NCBI RefSeq assembly: GCF_001815865.1
Contig: NZ_KV822210.1
Coordinates: 118,138-182,137, forward strand
DNA from: Abiotrophia sp. HMSC24B09
Lineage (GTDB): Bacteria; Bacillota; Bacilli; Lactobacillales; Aerococcaceae
Reading direction: 5' to 3'
DNA length: 64,000 nt
In this document: positions 52,065-61,302 of the stretch, one piece after another
Layout: each line of letters opens with the position of its first letter
How positions within the stretch are numbered: position 1 is the first letter of the stretch
The notes under the pieces: generated by a model
The model's input: only the letters and a program-made list of their open reading frames with translations
The model's database searches: none
Told to the model about the DNA's origin: nothing
Translations under genes and position numbers: made by a program

Positions 52065-53294
52065 ATGAAAAAATGGAATATTCCCTTCTCACCACCTGAC
52101 TTAGGCCAGGAAGAAATTGATGAGGTAGTGGATACCCTCAAATCCGGTTGGATTACCACCGGACCTAAGACTAAGAAATTAGAAGTAGAGCTTTCCAGCT
52201 ATACTCAGACGCCACGGACAGTCTGCTTAAACTCAGCTACTGCAGCTCTGGAATTAATTTTACGTGTATTAGGAATTGGGCCTGGCGATGAAGTCATTGT
52301 GCCAGCCTTTACCTATACGGCTTCCTGTGCGGTAATCGAGCACGTAGGAGCGACGCCAGTCTTAGTTGACTTGCAGTCGAGTGGCTTTGAGATGGATTAC
52401 GACTTATTGGCTGCTAGCTTAACGGCTAAGACCAAGGCAGTAATCCCGGTTGAAATCGCTGGGATTCCTTGTGATTATGACCAACTCATGTCAGTTCTAG
52501 AAGCTAAGAAGGATCTCTACCAAGCCAATCCTGATCATGCTATCCAAGTGCTCTTTGATCGCGTGATTGTTATTTCGGACTCTGCTCACGCCCTAGGGGC
52601 AACTTATAAGGGCCAACCAGCAGGGACTTGGGCGGACTTCACTTCCTTCTCCTTCCATGCTGTTAAGAACTTTACGACTGCAGAAGGCGGAAGCGTGACC
52701 TGGAAGGCTCGTCCAGGTCTTGATGATGACGAACTCTACCGTCTCTTCCAAGTCTTCTCCCTACATGGCCAAACCAAGGATGCCTTGGCTAAGACCCAGC
52801 TAGGGGCGTGGGAATATGATATTGTCATCCCAGGTTTCAAATGTAACATGACCGATATCATGGCTAGCATCGGCTTGGTACAATTACAACGTTATCCAGG
52901 TCTCTTGGCGCGTCGTAAAGAATTGGTAGCGCAGTATGATCAAGGTTTCGCTGGCACCCCTATCAAGCCTTTGCCTCATCAAGGCGCGGATTATGAATCT
53001 TCTCGCCACCTCTACATTACCCATATTGAAGGGGCTAGTCTGGAAGACCGAAACCGCATCATCACCTTGATGGCAGAGCGGGGCATTGCGACCAATGTCC
53101 ACTACAAACCACTGCCGCTGCTCACCGCTTATGCTAATATGGGCTTTAAGATGGCGGACTATCCAAATGCCTATGCTTATTATGAAAATGAAATTACCTT
53201 GCCTCTACATACCCGTTTGACGGATGAAGAGGTAGCCTACATTATTGAAAGTTTCCGTGAGGTTGTGGCCCAAGTCCTTGAGGAAGGGGTGTAG
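52065..53294 (+). CDS. DegT/DnrJ/EryC1 sugar aminotransferase
   Basis: A 409-residue PLP enzyme. The pyridoxal lysine is Lys201 in SFHAVKNFTTAEGG, with SDSAHALGA at 171-179. It moves an amino group to a nucleotide-linked keto sugar, like PglE or ArnB. No 4,6-dehydratase gene that would make the keto sugar is nearby. It starts 13 bases after the sugar transferase with AAAGGAG. Together they suggest an amino-sugar at the reducing end of a glycan. Confidence 0.9.
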   Translation: MKKWNIPFSPPDLGQEEIDEVVDTLKSGWITTGPKTKKLEVELSSYTQTPRTVCLNSATAALELILRVLGIGPGDEVIVPAFTYTASCAVIEHVGATPVLVDLQSSGFEMDYDLLAASLTAKTKAVIPVEIAGIPCDYDQLMSVLEAKKDLYQANPDHAIQVLFDRVIVISDSAHALGATYKGQPAGTWADFTSFSFHAVKNFTTAEGGSVTWKARPGLDDDELYRLFQVFSLHGQTKDALAKTQLGAWEYDIVIPGFKCNMTDIMASIGLVQLQRYPGLLARRKELVAQYDQGFAGTPIKPLPHQGADYESSRHLYITHIEGASLEDRNRIITLMAERGIATNVHYKPLPLLTAYANMGFKMADYPNAYAYYENEITLPLHTRLTDEEVAYIIESFREVVAQVLEEGV

Positions 53295-53298
53295 ACTG

Positions 53299-54327
53299 AT
53301 GTTAGTTTCAATCATCACGACGGCGATGAACGAGGAGGCTTATTTGCCAGGTCTCTTCTCAGATTTTCTCAACCAGACCTATCCCCACGATCAAATTGAA
53401 ATTATCCTCATGAATTCTATGTCGACTGATAAGACACGAGATCTGATGCTAGATTTTCAAGCTCAGTTCCGCGATGAATTCTACGATATTCAAGTCCATA
53501 ACAACCTACGCAAATCACTGGCGGCCGGCTTGAACGAAGGCATTAAGGTGGCGCGCGGGGAGTGTGTCCTCAAGGTAGATGCCCACGCGACCATTCCTGA
53601 AGATTTTGTGGAACAGAACGTGGCGGTTATCTCTCAGGGGGAATTCATCTGTGGCGGTAAACGTCCGACCATCATTGAATCAGACGATCCATGGAGCAAG
53701 ACCCTGCACCAGGTGGAAGAAGCCATGCTAGGCAGTAGCATTGCCTCTTACCGTAAGGCCGATAGTCCTCGCTATGTCAAGTCGATTTTCCATGGCATGT
53801 ATAAGAAGTCTGTCTTTGACCATGTTGGGGAACTAGATGAGCGACTAGGCCGGACAGAGGACAATGAAATCCATGACCGTCTACTCAAGGCTGGTTATCA
53901 AATTAAGTATGATCCTAGAATTGTCTCCTATCAATATATGAGACCTAACTTCAAGAAAATGGTGAAGCAAAAATACAGCAATGGCTACTGGATTGGCATG
54001 ACCAGTCATGTTCGACCATCCTGCTTATCGCTCTATCATTTTGTACCATTTGTCTTCACCTTAGCGGTGATTTTCTCTATCCTTATGTTGCCTGTAACAG
54101 GCTGGTTCTTAGGACTCTTGGCTCTGGCCTACTTTGGCGCTATGGCTGTCGTAACAGGTCTCACGATCCGTAAGGAAGGCTTCCTACCACACTATTTGGC
54201 CATGCCATTCCTCTTGTTGGCTGTCCACCTAGCCTATGGGGTAGGAACCATTGTAGGGCTCTTCAATGGTTTACGTTGGCGACAAGAATATTTTGCTGAT
54301 GAGGAAGAAGCAGAAAAGACAAATTAA
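53299..54327 (+). CDS. GT2-family glycosyltransferase with C-terminal membrane helices
   Basis: A 342-residue protein. The GT-A domain (about 1-235) has VSIITTAMNEEAYL, the metal-binding VLKVDAHATIPEDF, and GRTEDNEIHDRLLKAGY. Two or three hydrophobic helices follow (about 250-320). Similar to ExoA-type transferases that extend lipid-linked sugars at the membrane. ATG 53299 follows GGAAGGGGTG; a longer frame would overlap the aminotransferase by 50 bases. Third gene of the cassette. Confidence 0.87.
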   Translation: MLVSIITTAMNEEAYLPGLFSDFLNQTYPHDQIEIILMNSMSTDKTRDLMLDFQAQFRDEFYDIQVHNNLRKSLAAGLNEGIKVARGECVLKVDAHATIPEDFVEQNVAVISQGEFICGGKRPTIIESDDPWSKTLHQVEEAMLGSSIASYRKADSPRYVKSIFHGMYKKSVFDHVGELDERLGRTEDNEIHDRLLKAGYQIKYDPRIVSYQYMRPNFKKMVKQKYSNGYWIGMTSHVRPSCLSLYHFVPFVFTLAVIFSILMLPVTGWFLGLLALAYFGAMAVVTGLTIRKEGFLPHYLAMPFLLLAVHLAYGVGTIVGLFNGLRWRQEYFADEEEAEKTN

Positions 54328-54359
54328 CCCCGTCTAGCCCTTATGAAAGGAAGATATCT

Positions 54360-55553
54360 ATGTATTCAAAACAAATCGTAAAGAACTGTGCTAATGCAAG
54401 TTTTATCCGTAAGATGTTCGAGAAAGGCTTGGAATTAGCCAAGCAATATGGCCCAGAGAATGTCTATGACTTCTCCATCGGTAACCCTTTTGCTGAACCA
54501 CCAGTAGACTTACGTGAACGCATGAAGGAATTGGTTGATCAACCAGGTGTTCACCGGTATATGCCAAATGCTGGTTTCCCAGATGTACGCGAGAAGGTGG
54601 CTGCTTATTATAGCGCACGCTCTGAAAAGCCGATCCCTGCCAGCCATATTGTCATGACGACCGGGGCAGCAGGTGCCCTTAACGTCTTGTTCAAGGCAAT
54701 TTTGAACCCAGGCGAGCGCATCGTAACTTTTGCGCCTTACTTTGTTGAGTATGGCTTTTACGCTCAAAACGTGGGCGCTCATTTGGATACAGTAGAAACT
54801 GAATCAACTGACTTCTTACCAAACATTGAAGGCTTGCGCCAAGCGATTAAGCCCGATACCCGGATTCTCTTGTTAAACTCTCCTAACAACCCAACCGGTC
54901 GCATCTATTCACGTCAAGATTTAGAGGCAGTAGCTGGGGTATTACGCGAAAAGTCAGCAGAATTCGGCCAACCAATTTTCTTAGTATCGGATGAACCTTA
55001 TGCAACCATTACTTATGATGGCCATCAAGTTCCGAATGTCTTAGATCTTTATGAGCATGCCATCGTGGTTAACTCCTTCTCCAAATCTTTAGGTTTGGCG
55101 GGTGAACGGATTGGTTACATCGCGGTTGGGGCAGATGTGCCAGAAGTGGAAACTTTAATGGATGCCCTCATCTTCTGTAACCGGACCTTAGGCTTCAACA
55201 ATGCACCTGCCCTGGCTCAAAAGGTCGTAGCAGAGTACTTGGATGTCTTGCCTGATGTAGCGGACTACCAAGCTAAACGTGACCTACTCTATAAGGAACT
55301 AACAGCCCTTGGTTTCGAGACCAACTTGCCAGAGGGAGCCTTCTACTTCTTCATGAAGGTGCCAGCTAATTTTGAAAGTTCTGTTGAATTTGCTAACTAT
55401 GTAGCCGACAAGCACCAAATTCTGGTCGTGCCAGGTTCTGGTTTTGGCTGTGAAGGTTATGTCCGTCTCTCCTACTGTGTCAAGATGGAAGTAGTTGAGC
55501 GTTCGCTCAAGGCTTGGCAGGCTCTAGCAGCTGAGTTAGGCCTCAAGAAATAA
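54360..55553 (+). CDS. class I/II PLP aminotransferase (aspartate-aminotransferase-like)
   Basis: A 397-residue fold-type I aminotransferase. NSPNNPTGR at 173-181, SDEPYATI at 210-217 and the pyridoxal lysine Lys242 in NSFSKSLGLAGERIGY are conserved; an Arg near the C-terminus (GYVRLSYC) binds the carboxylate. Probable substrate is an amino acid such as aspartate or alanine. It begins 33 bases after the GT2 gene with GAAAGGAAG and may be co-transcribed, though its role need not be in glycan synthesis. Confidence 0.87.
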   Translation: MYSKQIVKNCANASFIRKMFEKGLELAKQYGPENVYDFSIGNPFAEPPVDLRERMKELVDQPGVHRYMPNAGFPDVREKVAAYYSARSEKPIPASHIVMTTGAAGALNVLFKAILNPGERIVTFAPYFVEYGFYAQNVGAHLDTVETESTDFLPNIEGLRQAIKPDTRILLLNSPNNPTGRIYSRQDLEAVAGVLREKSAEFGQPIFLVSDEPYATITYDGHQVPNVLDLYEHAIVVNSFSKSLGLAGERIGYIAVGADVPEVETLMDALIFCNRTLGFNNAPALAQKVVAEYLDVLPDVADYQAKRDLLYKELTALGFETNLPEGAFYFFMKVPANFESSVEFANYVADKHQILVVPGSGFGCEGYVRLSYCVKMEVVERSLKAWQALAAELGLKK

Positions 55554-55563
55554 ATAAATTAGT

Positions 55564-55597
55564 AAAACGCCTCCTTGTGTATTCAAGGAGGCGTTTA
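55564..55597 (+). terminator. terminator after the aminotransferase
   Basis: Perfect stem AAACGCCTCCTTG (55565-55577) with CAAGGAGGCGTTT (55584-55596). Confidence 0.8.
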
Positions 55598-55605
55598 TTG
55601 CATTC

Positions 55606-55638
55606 AAAAATCCCAAGTGATAGGAAGTCACTTGGGAT
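55606..55638 (-). terminator. terminator of galKT
   Basis: On the minus strand, stem ATCCCAAGTGA with TCACTTGGGAT (55610-55620 with 55628-55638) is followed by TTTTTG. It lies 9 bases beyond the galT stop. Confidence 0.85.
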
Positions 55639-55646
55639 AATTTTCT

Positions 55647-57152
55647 TTAAGCCTGGTTAAAGGCATCCAGGAAGCGACGGAGGCCGGCGCGACCTTCTGA
55701 GGTTTGCTTGTAGACTCCAGCGTCTTCAAGGACTCGGGCGAATTTAGCGCCGACAGCTGCTTGGAGTAGACGATCGACTTGGTCAGGGGTCACATCAGGA
55801 TGGCTAGCAGCCAAGTCTTGAGCCCAGCTTTGATGATAGTCAGCTACTTGATCCAAGGAGGCTTGGCCTAGTAAGAAGTCCTTGATGGTGGCTAGCTCGC
55901 CTACTAGGCGTGGAGGCAAGATTGCCAAGCCCATGACTTCAATCAGGCCGATATTTTCCTTCTTGATGTGTTGCACGTCAGGATGTGGATGGAAGAGACC
56001 ATCTGGATAGGTGTCAGTGGTCCGGTTGTTGCGCAGCACCAAGTCCAATTCGTAGGCGCCATCTCGACGTCTAGCGATTGGCGTAATAGTATTGTGCGGA
56101 GTCTCCCCACTAAAGGCTAGGATGTCACAGGCTTCGTCGCTGTATGCTCGCCAGAAGTCGAGGAGCGCCGTCGCTGCATCCGCTAGTGGCGCCTTATCTT
56201 GGCTACGTAATCGAATAACAGATAGGGGCCATTTGACTAACTCAACACTTAAATCTGGAAAGGCGCTTAGGCTAGCCGTCTCATAGGCTGGAGCCTGATC
56301 CATAGGGAAGGTGTGACGCCCGCCCTGATAGTGGTCGTGGGAGAGAATAGAACCGCCCACAATTGGCAAGTCGGCATTGGAACCGGCGAAATAATGTGGC
56401 AATACCTCAATAATGTCCAGTAGGTGCTCGAAGCAAGCGCGGTCGACCTTCATGGGTACATGCTCTTGGTTGAGGAAGATGCTGTGCTCGTTATAGTAGA
56501 CATAAGGCGAGTACTGCATGCCATAGTTTCCGCCACCTAGCGATAGGCGAATTAGACGGTGGTTTTGACGCGCCGGATGATTGGTGCGTCCTCGGTAACC
56601 TTCATTCTGCATACAGAGTAGGCACTTAGGATAGTGGCTTGGCTTGGCTAATTTGGCTGCGGCAATATCCTTAGGGTCTTTTTCAGGCTTGGAAAGGTTG
56701 ATGGTAATCTGCAAGTCGCCGTAGTCGCTGGCCGCGCTAAAGGCAATATTCTTGGCAATGTGGCGGGTCTTGATATAATCATTAGCCCGCGACAAGGCAT
56801 AGAAATAATCTGTGGCCCGCTCTGGTGACTCCTGGTAGAGGGCCCAGAAACGTTGATTGAGCACAGAAGGTAGAGGCGTCAACAAATCCATAATAGCCGC
56901 CTCAAAGGCCTCGCGGCCGAAGGCAGAGTCTGCAATTAAGCCTTGTTCCAGGGCATAAGCCTCTAGTTGGTCTAGAAAGTCTAGGAGGCTTAGCTCAGAG
57001 TCTAGGGCTTGCTCACAAGAATCGAGACCATCTAGTGCTAGACGTGCTAAGAGCTGGTTGACGGTGTAATCGTAATCTAAGGGGTCTAGCCAGCCATCTT
57101 GGATGGCCCGGCTGACAAAATGGTGAATGGTTTGGTCAATAGGAATAGTCAC
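55647..57152 (-). CDS. galT: galactose-1-phosphate uridylyltransferase, type 2
   Basis: A 501-residue GalT of the long Gram-positive type, not related at the active site to the short HIT-type form. It exchanges UMP between UDP-glucose and galactose-1-phosphate in the Leloir pathway. Recognisable blocks are CLLCMQNEGYRGRTNHPARQ and GGSILSHDHYQGG. The GTG at 57152 with AGAGAGG upstream is chosen; an ATG at 57200 is possible and would add 16 residues just after galK's stop. It is the second gene of galKT; no galE or galM is in the window. Confidence 0.93.
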   Translation of the reverse strand: MTIPIDQTIHHFVSRAIQDGWLDPLDYDYTVNQLLARLALDGLDSCEQALDSELSLLDFLDQLEAYALEQGLIADSAFGREAFEAAIMDLLTPLPSVLNQRFWALYQESPERATDYFYALSRANDYIKTRHIAKNIAFSAASDYGDLQITINLSKPEKDPKDIAAAKLAKPSHYPKCLLCMQNEGYRGRTNHPARQNHRLIRLSLGGGNYGMQYSPYVYYNEHSIFLNQEHVPMKVDRACFEHLLDIIEVLPHYFAGSNADLPIVGGSILSHDHYQGGRHTFPMDQAPAYETASLSAFPDLSVELVKWPLSVIRLRSQDKAPLADAATALLDFWRAYSDEACDILAFSGETPHNTITPIARRRDGAYELDLVLRNNRTTDTYPDGLFHPHPDVQHIKKENIGLIEVMGLAILPPRLVGELATIKDFLLGQASLDQVADYHQSWAQDLAASHPDVTPDQVDRLLQAAVGAKFARVLEDAGVYKQTSEGRAGLRRFLDAFNQA

Positions 57153-57203
57153 AGCGTTCGTCCTCTCTGCTTGCCTGATTTTTTGGCAAGCATTCATCAT
57201 GAT

Positions 57204-58379
57204 TTAGTCAGCTAGAGCGTGGGCACCAGCGCCAACTTGGGCAATATAGAAGCTAGCAGGGTAGCCAATACTTGCCTCATAAGCTTGGCCAATGGCTGCT
57301 TGAACAGCCTCAACGGCATCTTTAGCCACTAAGGCAATGGCACATCCGCCCATGCCGGCACCTGTCATGCGAGCGCCTAGGACGCCTTCTTGTTGCCAGG
57401 CCGTGTGAACCAGGGTGTCTAGCTCACGGCCCGTTACTTCATAGTCTTCCTGTAAGCTCATATGGGAAGCATTAAGGAGTTGACCGAAGGTCTTCAAATC
57501 GCCGGCAGTCAAGGCTTCTTTGGCTTGGACCGTCCGTTGATTCTCGTAGACTGCGTGTTTAGCCCGACGTTCTAAGACTTCGTCATTAATCAGATGACGG
57601 CTAGTTTCAAAGCCATCAGGGCTCAATTGGCCCAGGCTTTGGATTTGCATGCCACCTGCTTGCAGACGGCGCAGGGCTTCTTCGCACTGGCTACGACGTT
57701 CATTATATTTTGAATCTGCTAACTCGCGGCGTTTGTTGGTATTCATAATCAGTACTAGGTGTTCGCCGAAAGCCGCAGGGACCAGTTCGTAATCTAGGCT
57801 ATTGGTATCCAGATAGATGGCCATGTCTTTGGCCCCCATACCAATGGCAAATTGGTCCATAATACCAGAATTAACGCCAATGAAGTGGTTCTCGACTTGT
57901 TGGCCAATCTTGACTAAATCCAGACGAGTTAAGGTTAAGTCGAAGAGGGCTTCCAACGTAATCCCCACCAATAATTCCAAGGAAGCAGAACTTGAGAGAC
58001 CTGCCCCGTTAGGGATATTGCCATAAACCAAGAGGTCGAAGCCTTGGTCGATGATGTGGCCGGCTTGGCGCAAGAATTTGACTTCGCCTTTGACAAAGTT
58101 AGTCCAGCTATCTTCTGGTCGGTTAACTAGCTCTTGCGATAGATCAAAGCTGATGAGACCAGCTTCTTCGAAGTTGAGAGAATAGCAACGAACTAAGCTA
58201 TCTTGACGTCGACGGGCAATACCGTAGGTCCCTTGGGTGATGGCACAAGGGAAGACGCGCCCACCGTTATAGTCGGTGTGCTCACCAATCAGATTAATTC
58301 GCCCAGGTGCGAAGAAGGCCCGGCCGGGTTCAGATTCAAAAACTTCTTGAAATCGAGTGTGTAAAGCAGATAATTCCAT
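57204..58379 (-). CDS. galK: galactokinase
   Basis: A 391-residue GHMP kinase that makes galactose-1-phosphate from galactose and ATP. The galactokinase signature [15 protein letters not shown] is near the N-terminus, the ATP loop [13 protein letters not shown] near residue 120 and the C-terminal [16 protein letters not shown] near 340. GGAGGAACTTG precedes the ATG. Galactose would come from the beta- and alpha-galactosidases encoded earlier in the window. Confidence 0.97.
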   Translation of the reverse strand: MELSALHTRFQEVFESEPGRAFFAPGRINLIGEHTDYNGGRVFPCAITQGTYGIARRRQDSLVRCYSLNFEEAGLISFDLSQELVNRPEDSWTNFVKGEVKFLRQAGHIIDQGFDLLVYGNIPNGAGLSSSASLELLVGITLEALFDLTLTRLDLVKIGQQVENHFIGVNSGIMDQFAIGMGAKDMAIYLDTNSLDYELVPAAFGEHLVLIMNTNKRRELADSKYNERRSQCEEALRRLQAGGMQIQSLGQLSPDGFETSRHLINDEVLERRAKHAVYENQRTVQAKEALTAGDLKTFGQLLNASHMSLQEDYEVTGRELDTLVHTAWQQEGVLGARMTGAGMGGCAIALVAKDAVEAVQAAIGQAYEASIGYPASFYIAQVGAGAHALAD

Positions 58380-58425
58380 ACAAGTTCCTCCTAGTACTAG
58401 CTAGATAATTGAGTAATATAGTTCT

Positions 58426-58454
58426 ATTATACGACTAAATGTAAGGGTGTTCAA
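58426..58454 (-). promoter_or_regulatory. promoter of galKT
   Basis: On the minus strand TTGAAC (58454-58449) and TATAAT (58431-58426) with exact 17-base spacing, about 45 bases before galK. No cre consensus is seen over it. Confidence 0.78.
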
Positions 58455-58503
58455 TGTTATTTCTAACAGAATTTTTATCCTTTTTGGGTAAGGGCCCTTT
58501 ACG

Positions 58504-58533
58504 TTTACTTTTTAAGTCCAATTTCGGTATAAT
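58504..58533 (+). promoter_or_regulatory. promoter of the corA pair
   Basis: TTTACT (58504-58509) and TATAAT (58528-58533) with 18-base spacing, 37 bases before the first corA start. Divergent from the galKT promoter. Confidence 0.65.
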
Positions 58534-58569
58534 AAGGAGGTGAGAAAAATAGGAAAGGAGGGTGGCGCC

Positions 58570-59478
58570 ATGATTCGCAGTGTCCCCCTAAACGCCCAGG
58601 ATGTCTGGATTAATATTGAAGCGGATGCCCTAGAAAAACATCCCGAGTGGATCGAGGAGTTCGACTTGGACGATGAGATAATCGAATATGCGGCCGACCG
58701 TAATGAGCGGGCTCGGGTGGATTATGATCGCCAGAGCCATACCTTCGTCCTGATTTTCAATGTGCCTAATCGCATTAAGCAGACCCGGCACTATGAGACC
58801 GTACCGATGACCTTCATCGTTCAAAAGCATCGTCTGATTACAATCAGTAACGAGGAAAATGCCTATATTCTGCAACGTATGCATCGCAACCTAGAGTTAG
58901 AGCCAGAGCAAAGCCTCTTCGGTTTTCTATTCGAAGCCCTCTATCGGGTGACGGATGAGTACTTCCCTTTGGTTGAAGAAATCAACCGTGAACGAGATCA
59001 ATTGACCCGGCTCTTGCGTGACAAGACCACGCGGGAGAATCTCCTGGCCTTATCGGATATGGAGACTGGCATGGTCTATTTCATCACTGCCAGCAAGCAG
59101 AATACCGTCCTCTTGGAGCAATTGCGGACCTTATTGGTTTTCCGCTCGCTAACGGAAGTAGAGCGGGAGCAATTGGAAGATGCCCTGATTGAAGCGCGTC
59201 AGTTAGTGGAAATGACCCAGTTGACAGGCCAAACCCTACAACAACTGTCAGACACCTATAACAATGTCTTGAATAATAACTTGAACGATATTTTTCGAAT
59301 TCTGACCACGCTAGAGATTATCCTCATGGTACCGACCTTTGTGACCGGCTTCTTCGGTATGAACGTGCCGATTCCCTTTGCCAATCATCCTCTGGGCTGG
59401 TTGATTACCTTGATTATTAGTATTGCCGGATGCTTAGTGATTAATGGCGTCCTCAAAAATCTCTTGGCCCGAAAATAA
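58570..59478 (+). CDS. CorA-family divalent-cation transporter, paralogue 1
   Basis: A 302-residue protein: cytoplasmic alpha/beta domain (about 1-150), long coiled helices (about 150-240) and two C-terminal membrane helices with the pore motif GMN at 263-265. CorA forms pentameric Mg2+ (or Co2+) channels. The ATG at 58570 follows AAAGGAGGGTGG; a GTG start upstream would include the ribosome site. A paralogue of the same length follows after 15 bases. Confidence 0.9.
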   Translation: MIRSVPLNAQDVWINIEADALEKHPEWIEEFDLDDEIIEYAADRNERARVDYDRQSHTFVLIFNVPNRIKQTRHYETVPMTFIVQKHRLITISNEENAYILQRMHRNLELEPEQSLFGFLFEALYRVTDEYFPLVEEINRERDQLTRLLRDKTTRENLLALSDMETGMVYFITASKQNTVLLEQLRTLLVFRSLTEVEREQLEDALIEARQLVEMTQLTGQTLQQLSDTYNNVLNNNLNDIFRILTTLEIILMVPTFVTGFFGMNVPIPFANHPLGWLITLIISIAGCLVINGVLKNLLARK

Positions 59479-59493
59479 GAAAGGAGGCTCCCC

Positions 59494-60405
59494 ATGATTA
59501 GCATGCGACCAATCAACGAGACAGATAGCTGGCTCAATATTGACGTGGACACCATTGCCTCCCGGCCGGACCTCCTCAGTCAATATGGCTTAGATGAAGA
59601 GATTGTCGAATACGCCCTGGACCGTAATGAACGTGCCCGAACCGAGTACGACCGTGAACGCAATACCTTTATCATCATCTATAATGTCCCTAATCCCATT
59701 AAACAGGATTACCACTATGAGACGGTGCCCATGACCTTTATTGTTCAGCCCAACCGACTTATTACGATCAGCAATGAGGCCAATGCTTACCTGATACCAG
59801 AATTCAGCCGTTATCTAGACGCCAACCCTGGGGTTTCGGTCTTTACCTTCCTCTTTGCTTCACTCTATACCGTGTCTGAACAGTATTTCCCTTTGGTCGA
59901 GAAAATCAACCAGGAGCGCGACCAACTCAACCAAGTTCTTAGACAGAAGACCACCAAGCAGAACCTCTTTGCCTTGTCGGACTTGGCTACTGGGGTTGTA
60001 TACTTCGTCTCAGCCACCAAGCAGAATGTGGTGTTGTTGGAACAACTGCGGACCCAGTTTATGTCTCGTCTGCTGGATGAGACGGCGCGCGAGGAGTTGG
60101 AAGACTCCTTGATTGAAGCCAAGCAGTTGGTGGAAATGACCCAGTTGACCTCGACTATTTTGCATCAGCTGTCGGGCACCTATAACAACGTCCTGAACAA
60201 CAACCTGAATGACACCATGAAACTCTTAACCATTGTGTCCATTCTCCTGACGATTCCAGATATTATCACCTCCTTCTTCGGGATGAATATGCCCCTGCCT
60301 TTCGAACAAGATGCCATGGGCTGGGTCTATATCTTGTTGATCTCGGCAGTTGGCTGGGTAATAGGCCTGCGAATCCTCAACTATCTCATGGATAAGAAGC
60401 AATAG
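59494..60405 (+). CDS. CorA-family divalent-cation transporter, paralogue 2
   Basis: A 303-residue tandem paralogue of the previous protein with GMN also at 263-265. Long identical stretches (DEEIVEYALDRNERAR against DDEIIEYAADRNERAR, and the shared YNNVLNNNLND) show duplication. Differences cluster in the region around 200-220 and the C-terminal helices. The pair may form mixed or separate channels. AAAGGAGG precedes the ATG. Confidence 0.9.
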   Translation: MISMRPINETDSWLNIDVDTIASRPDLLSQYGLDEEIVEYALDRNERARTEYDRERNTFIIIYNVPNPIKQDYHYETVPMTFIVQPNRLITISNEANAYLIPEFSRYLDANPGVSVFTFLFASLYTVSEQYFPLVEKINQERDQLNQVLRQKTTKQNLFALSDLATGVVYFVSATKQNVVLLEQLRTQFMSRLLDETAREELEDSLIEAKQLVEMTQLTSTILHQLSGTYNNVLNNNLNDTMKLLTIVSILLTIPDIITSFFGMNMPLPFEQDAMGWVYILLISAVGWVIGLRILNYLMDKKQ

Positions 60406-60431
60406 CAACTAGGAAAGGGGGCAGACGTCAC

Positions 60432-61028
60432 ATGGCCCTGATTGAACAAGAAGTAAAAATTGCCTTGGAGGCTGAGAGCTTTGCTCGGCTTAAGGCGGGT
60501 TTAGGGTTAGATAGGGTGGAACCACGCCAACAGGTTAACCACTATTACGATAGTGAGCAGGGCGCCCTTAAGGAAGCACGGGCTGCCTTGCGCCTACGGC
60601 AATACGACCAAGTGAGTGAGTGGACCTTTAAGCAGGCTTTGGACCAGTTTCAAGCCTTGGAAATCACACAAACTAATCCGGAGCGCCTAGATTCGGTTCC
60701 TGCTAGTCTGGCTGGCTCCTGGATTCAGGATGAGGATCTCTTAGCTGCCTTAGTCAAAGTAGGACTAGAGCCCCAGGACTTAGTTCTGCGCTACGGTTTT
60801 CAGACACATCGTTGGACCCTAGACTTAGGCTGGAGTGAGTTGGTGCTAGATCAGACTCTCTATGGGGACAAGGTCGACTTTGAGCTAGAGTTAGAAGCTC
60901 AAGACCTGTCCCAGGCTCAAGACTATATAGCCAAATTAAGCCAGACCTACGATTTTCCGCTCCTAGCAGCAGACAAGAAAATTGCCAGAGTTAGCGCCCA
61001 TTATGCCGCATTAGAGAAGAATAAATGA
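60432..61028 (+). CDS. CYTH-domain protein (YjbK-like)
   Basis: A 198-residue CYTH/triphosphate-tunnel protein. The ExExK-like start EQEVK (residues 5-9), followed by acidic and basic alternate strands (LRLRQY, EWTFKQ, LDLGWSELVLDQT, DFELELEA, KKIAR), matches the eight-strand tunnel fold. Members hydrolyse or bind triphosphates. In Bacillus the homologue yjbK sits in the yjbH-yjbO cluster, and here spxH (yjbH) follows. The stop codon touches the first of two repeated hairpins. Confidence 0.85.
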   Translation: MALIEQEVKIALEAESFARLKAGLGLDRVEPRQQVNHYYDSEQGALKEARAALRLRQYDQVSEWTFKQALDQFQALEITQTNPERLDSVPASLAGSWIQDEDLLAALVKVGLEPQDLVLRYGFQTHRWTLDLGWSELVLDQTLYGDKVDFELELEAQDLSQAQDYIAKLSQTYDFPLLAADKKIARVSAHYAALEKNK

Positions 61029-61063
61029 GCTAGTGGTCCACTCCAAAGAGTGGACCACTAGCT
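61028..61063. repeat. hairpin repeat, copy 1
   Basis: Left arm AGCTAGTGGTCCACTC and right arm GAGTGGACCACTAGCT are exact reverse complements (16 bp, loop CAAA). No U-tract follows. A near-identical hairpin lies 83 bases downstream. Confidence 0.8.
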
Positions 61064-61110
61064 ACATGGGAAAAGGACGAAAAGAGCCCAAAATGCCGAG
61101 AAAGTCGAGA

Positions 61111-61146
61111 GCCAGTGGTCCACTTTGGAGAGTGGACCACTAGCTA
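61111..61146. repeat. hairpin repeat, copy 2
   Basis: Left arm AGCCAGTGGTCCACTT and right arm GAGTGGACCACTAGCT pair with two mismatches or wobbles. The right arm is identical to that of copy 1. Confidence 0.75.
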
Positions 61147-61302
61147 ACTGAGAAATAGAAGAGAACAGTCCGCTTCATCCCAGCAGAGCAAGATTCAGTC
61201 TCAATGTCTTTTAGCCGGGCTATAAGGCATTTCATTAGAACTTGTCTATTCTTTGTGTTAAGATAAATTTAAGAGATCCAGTCGGAGAGGAGGGAATGTC
61301 GC

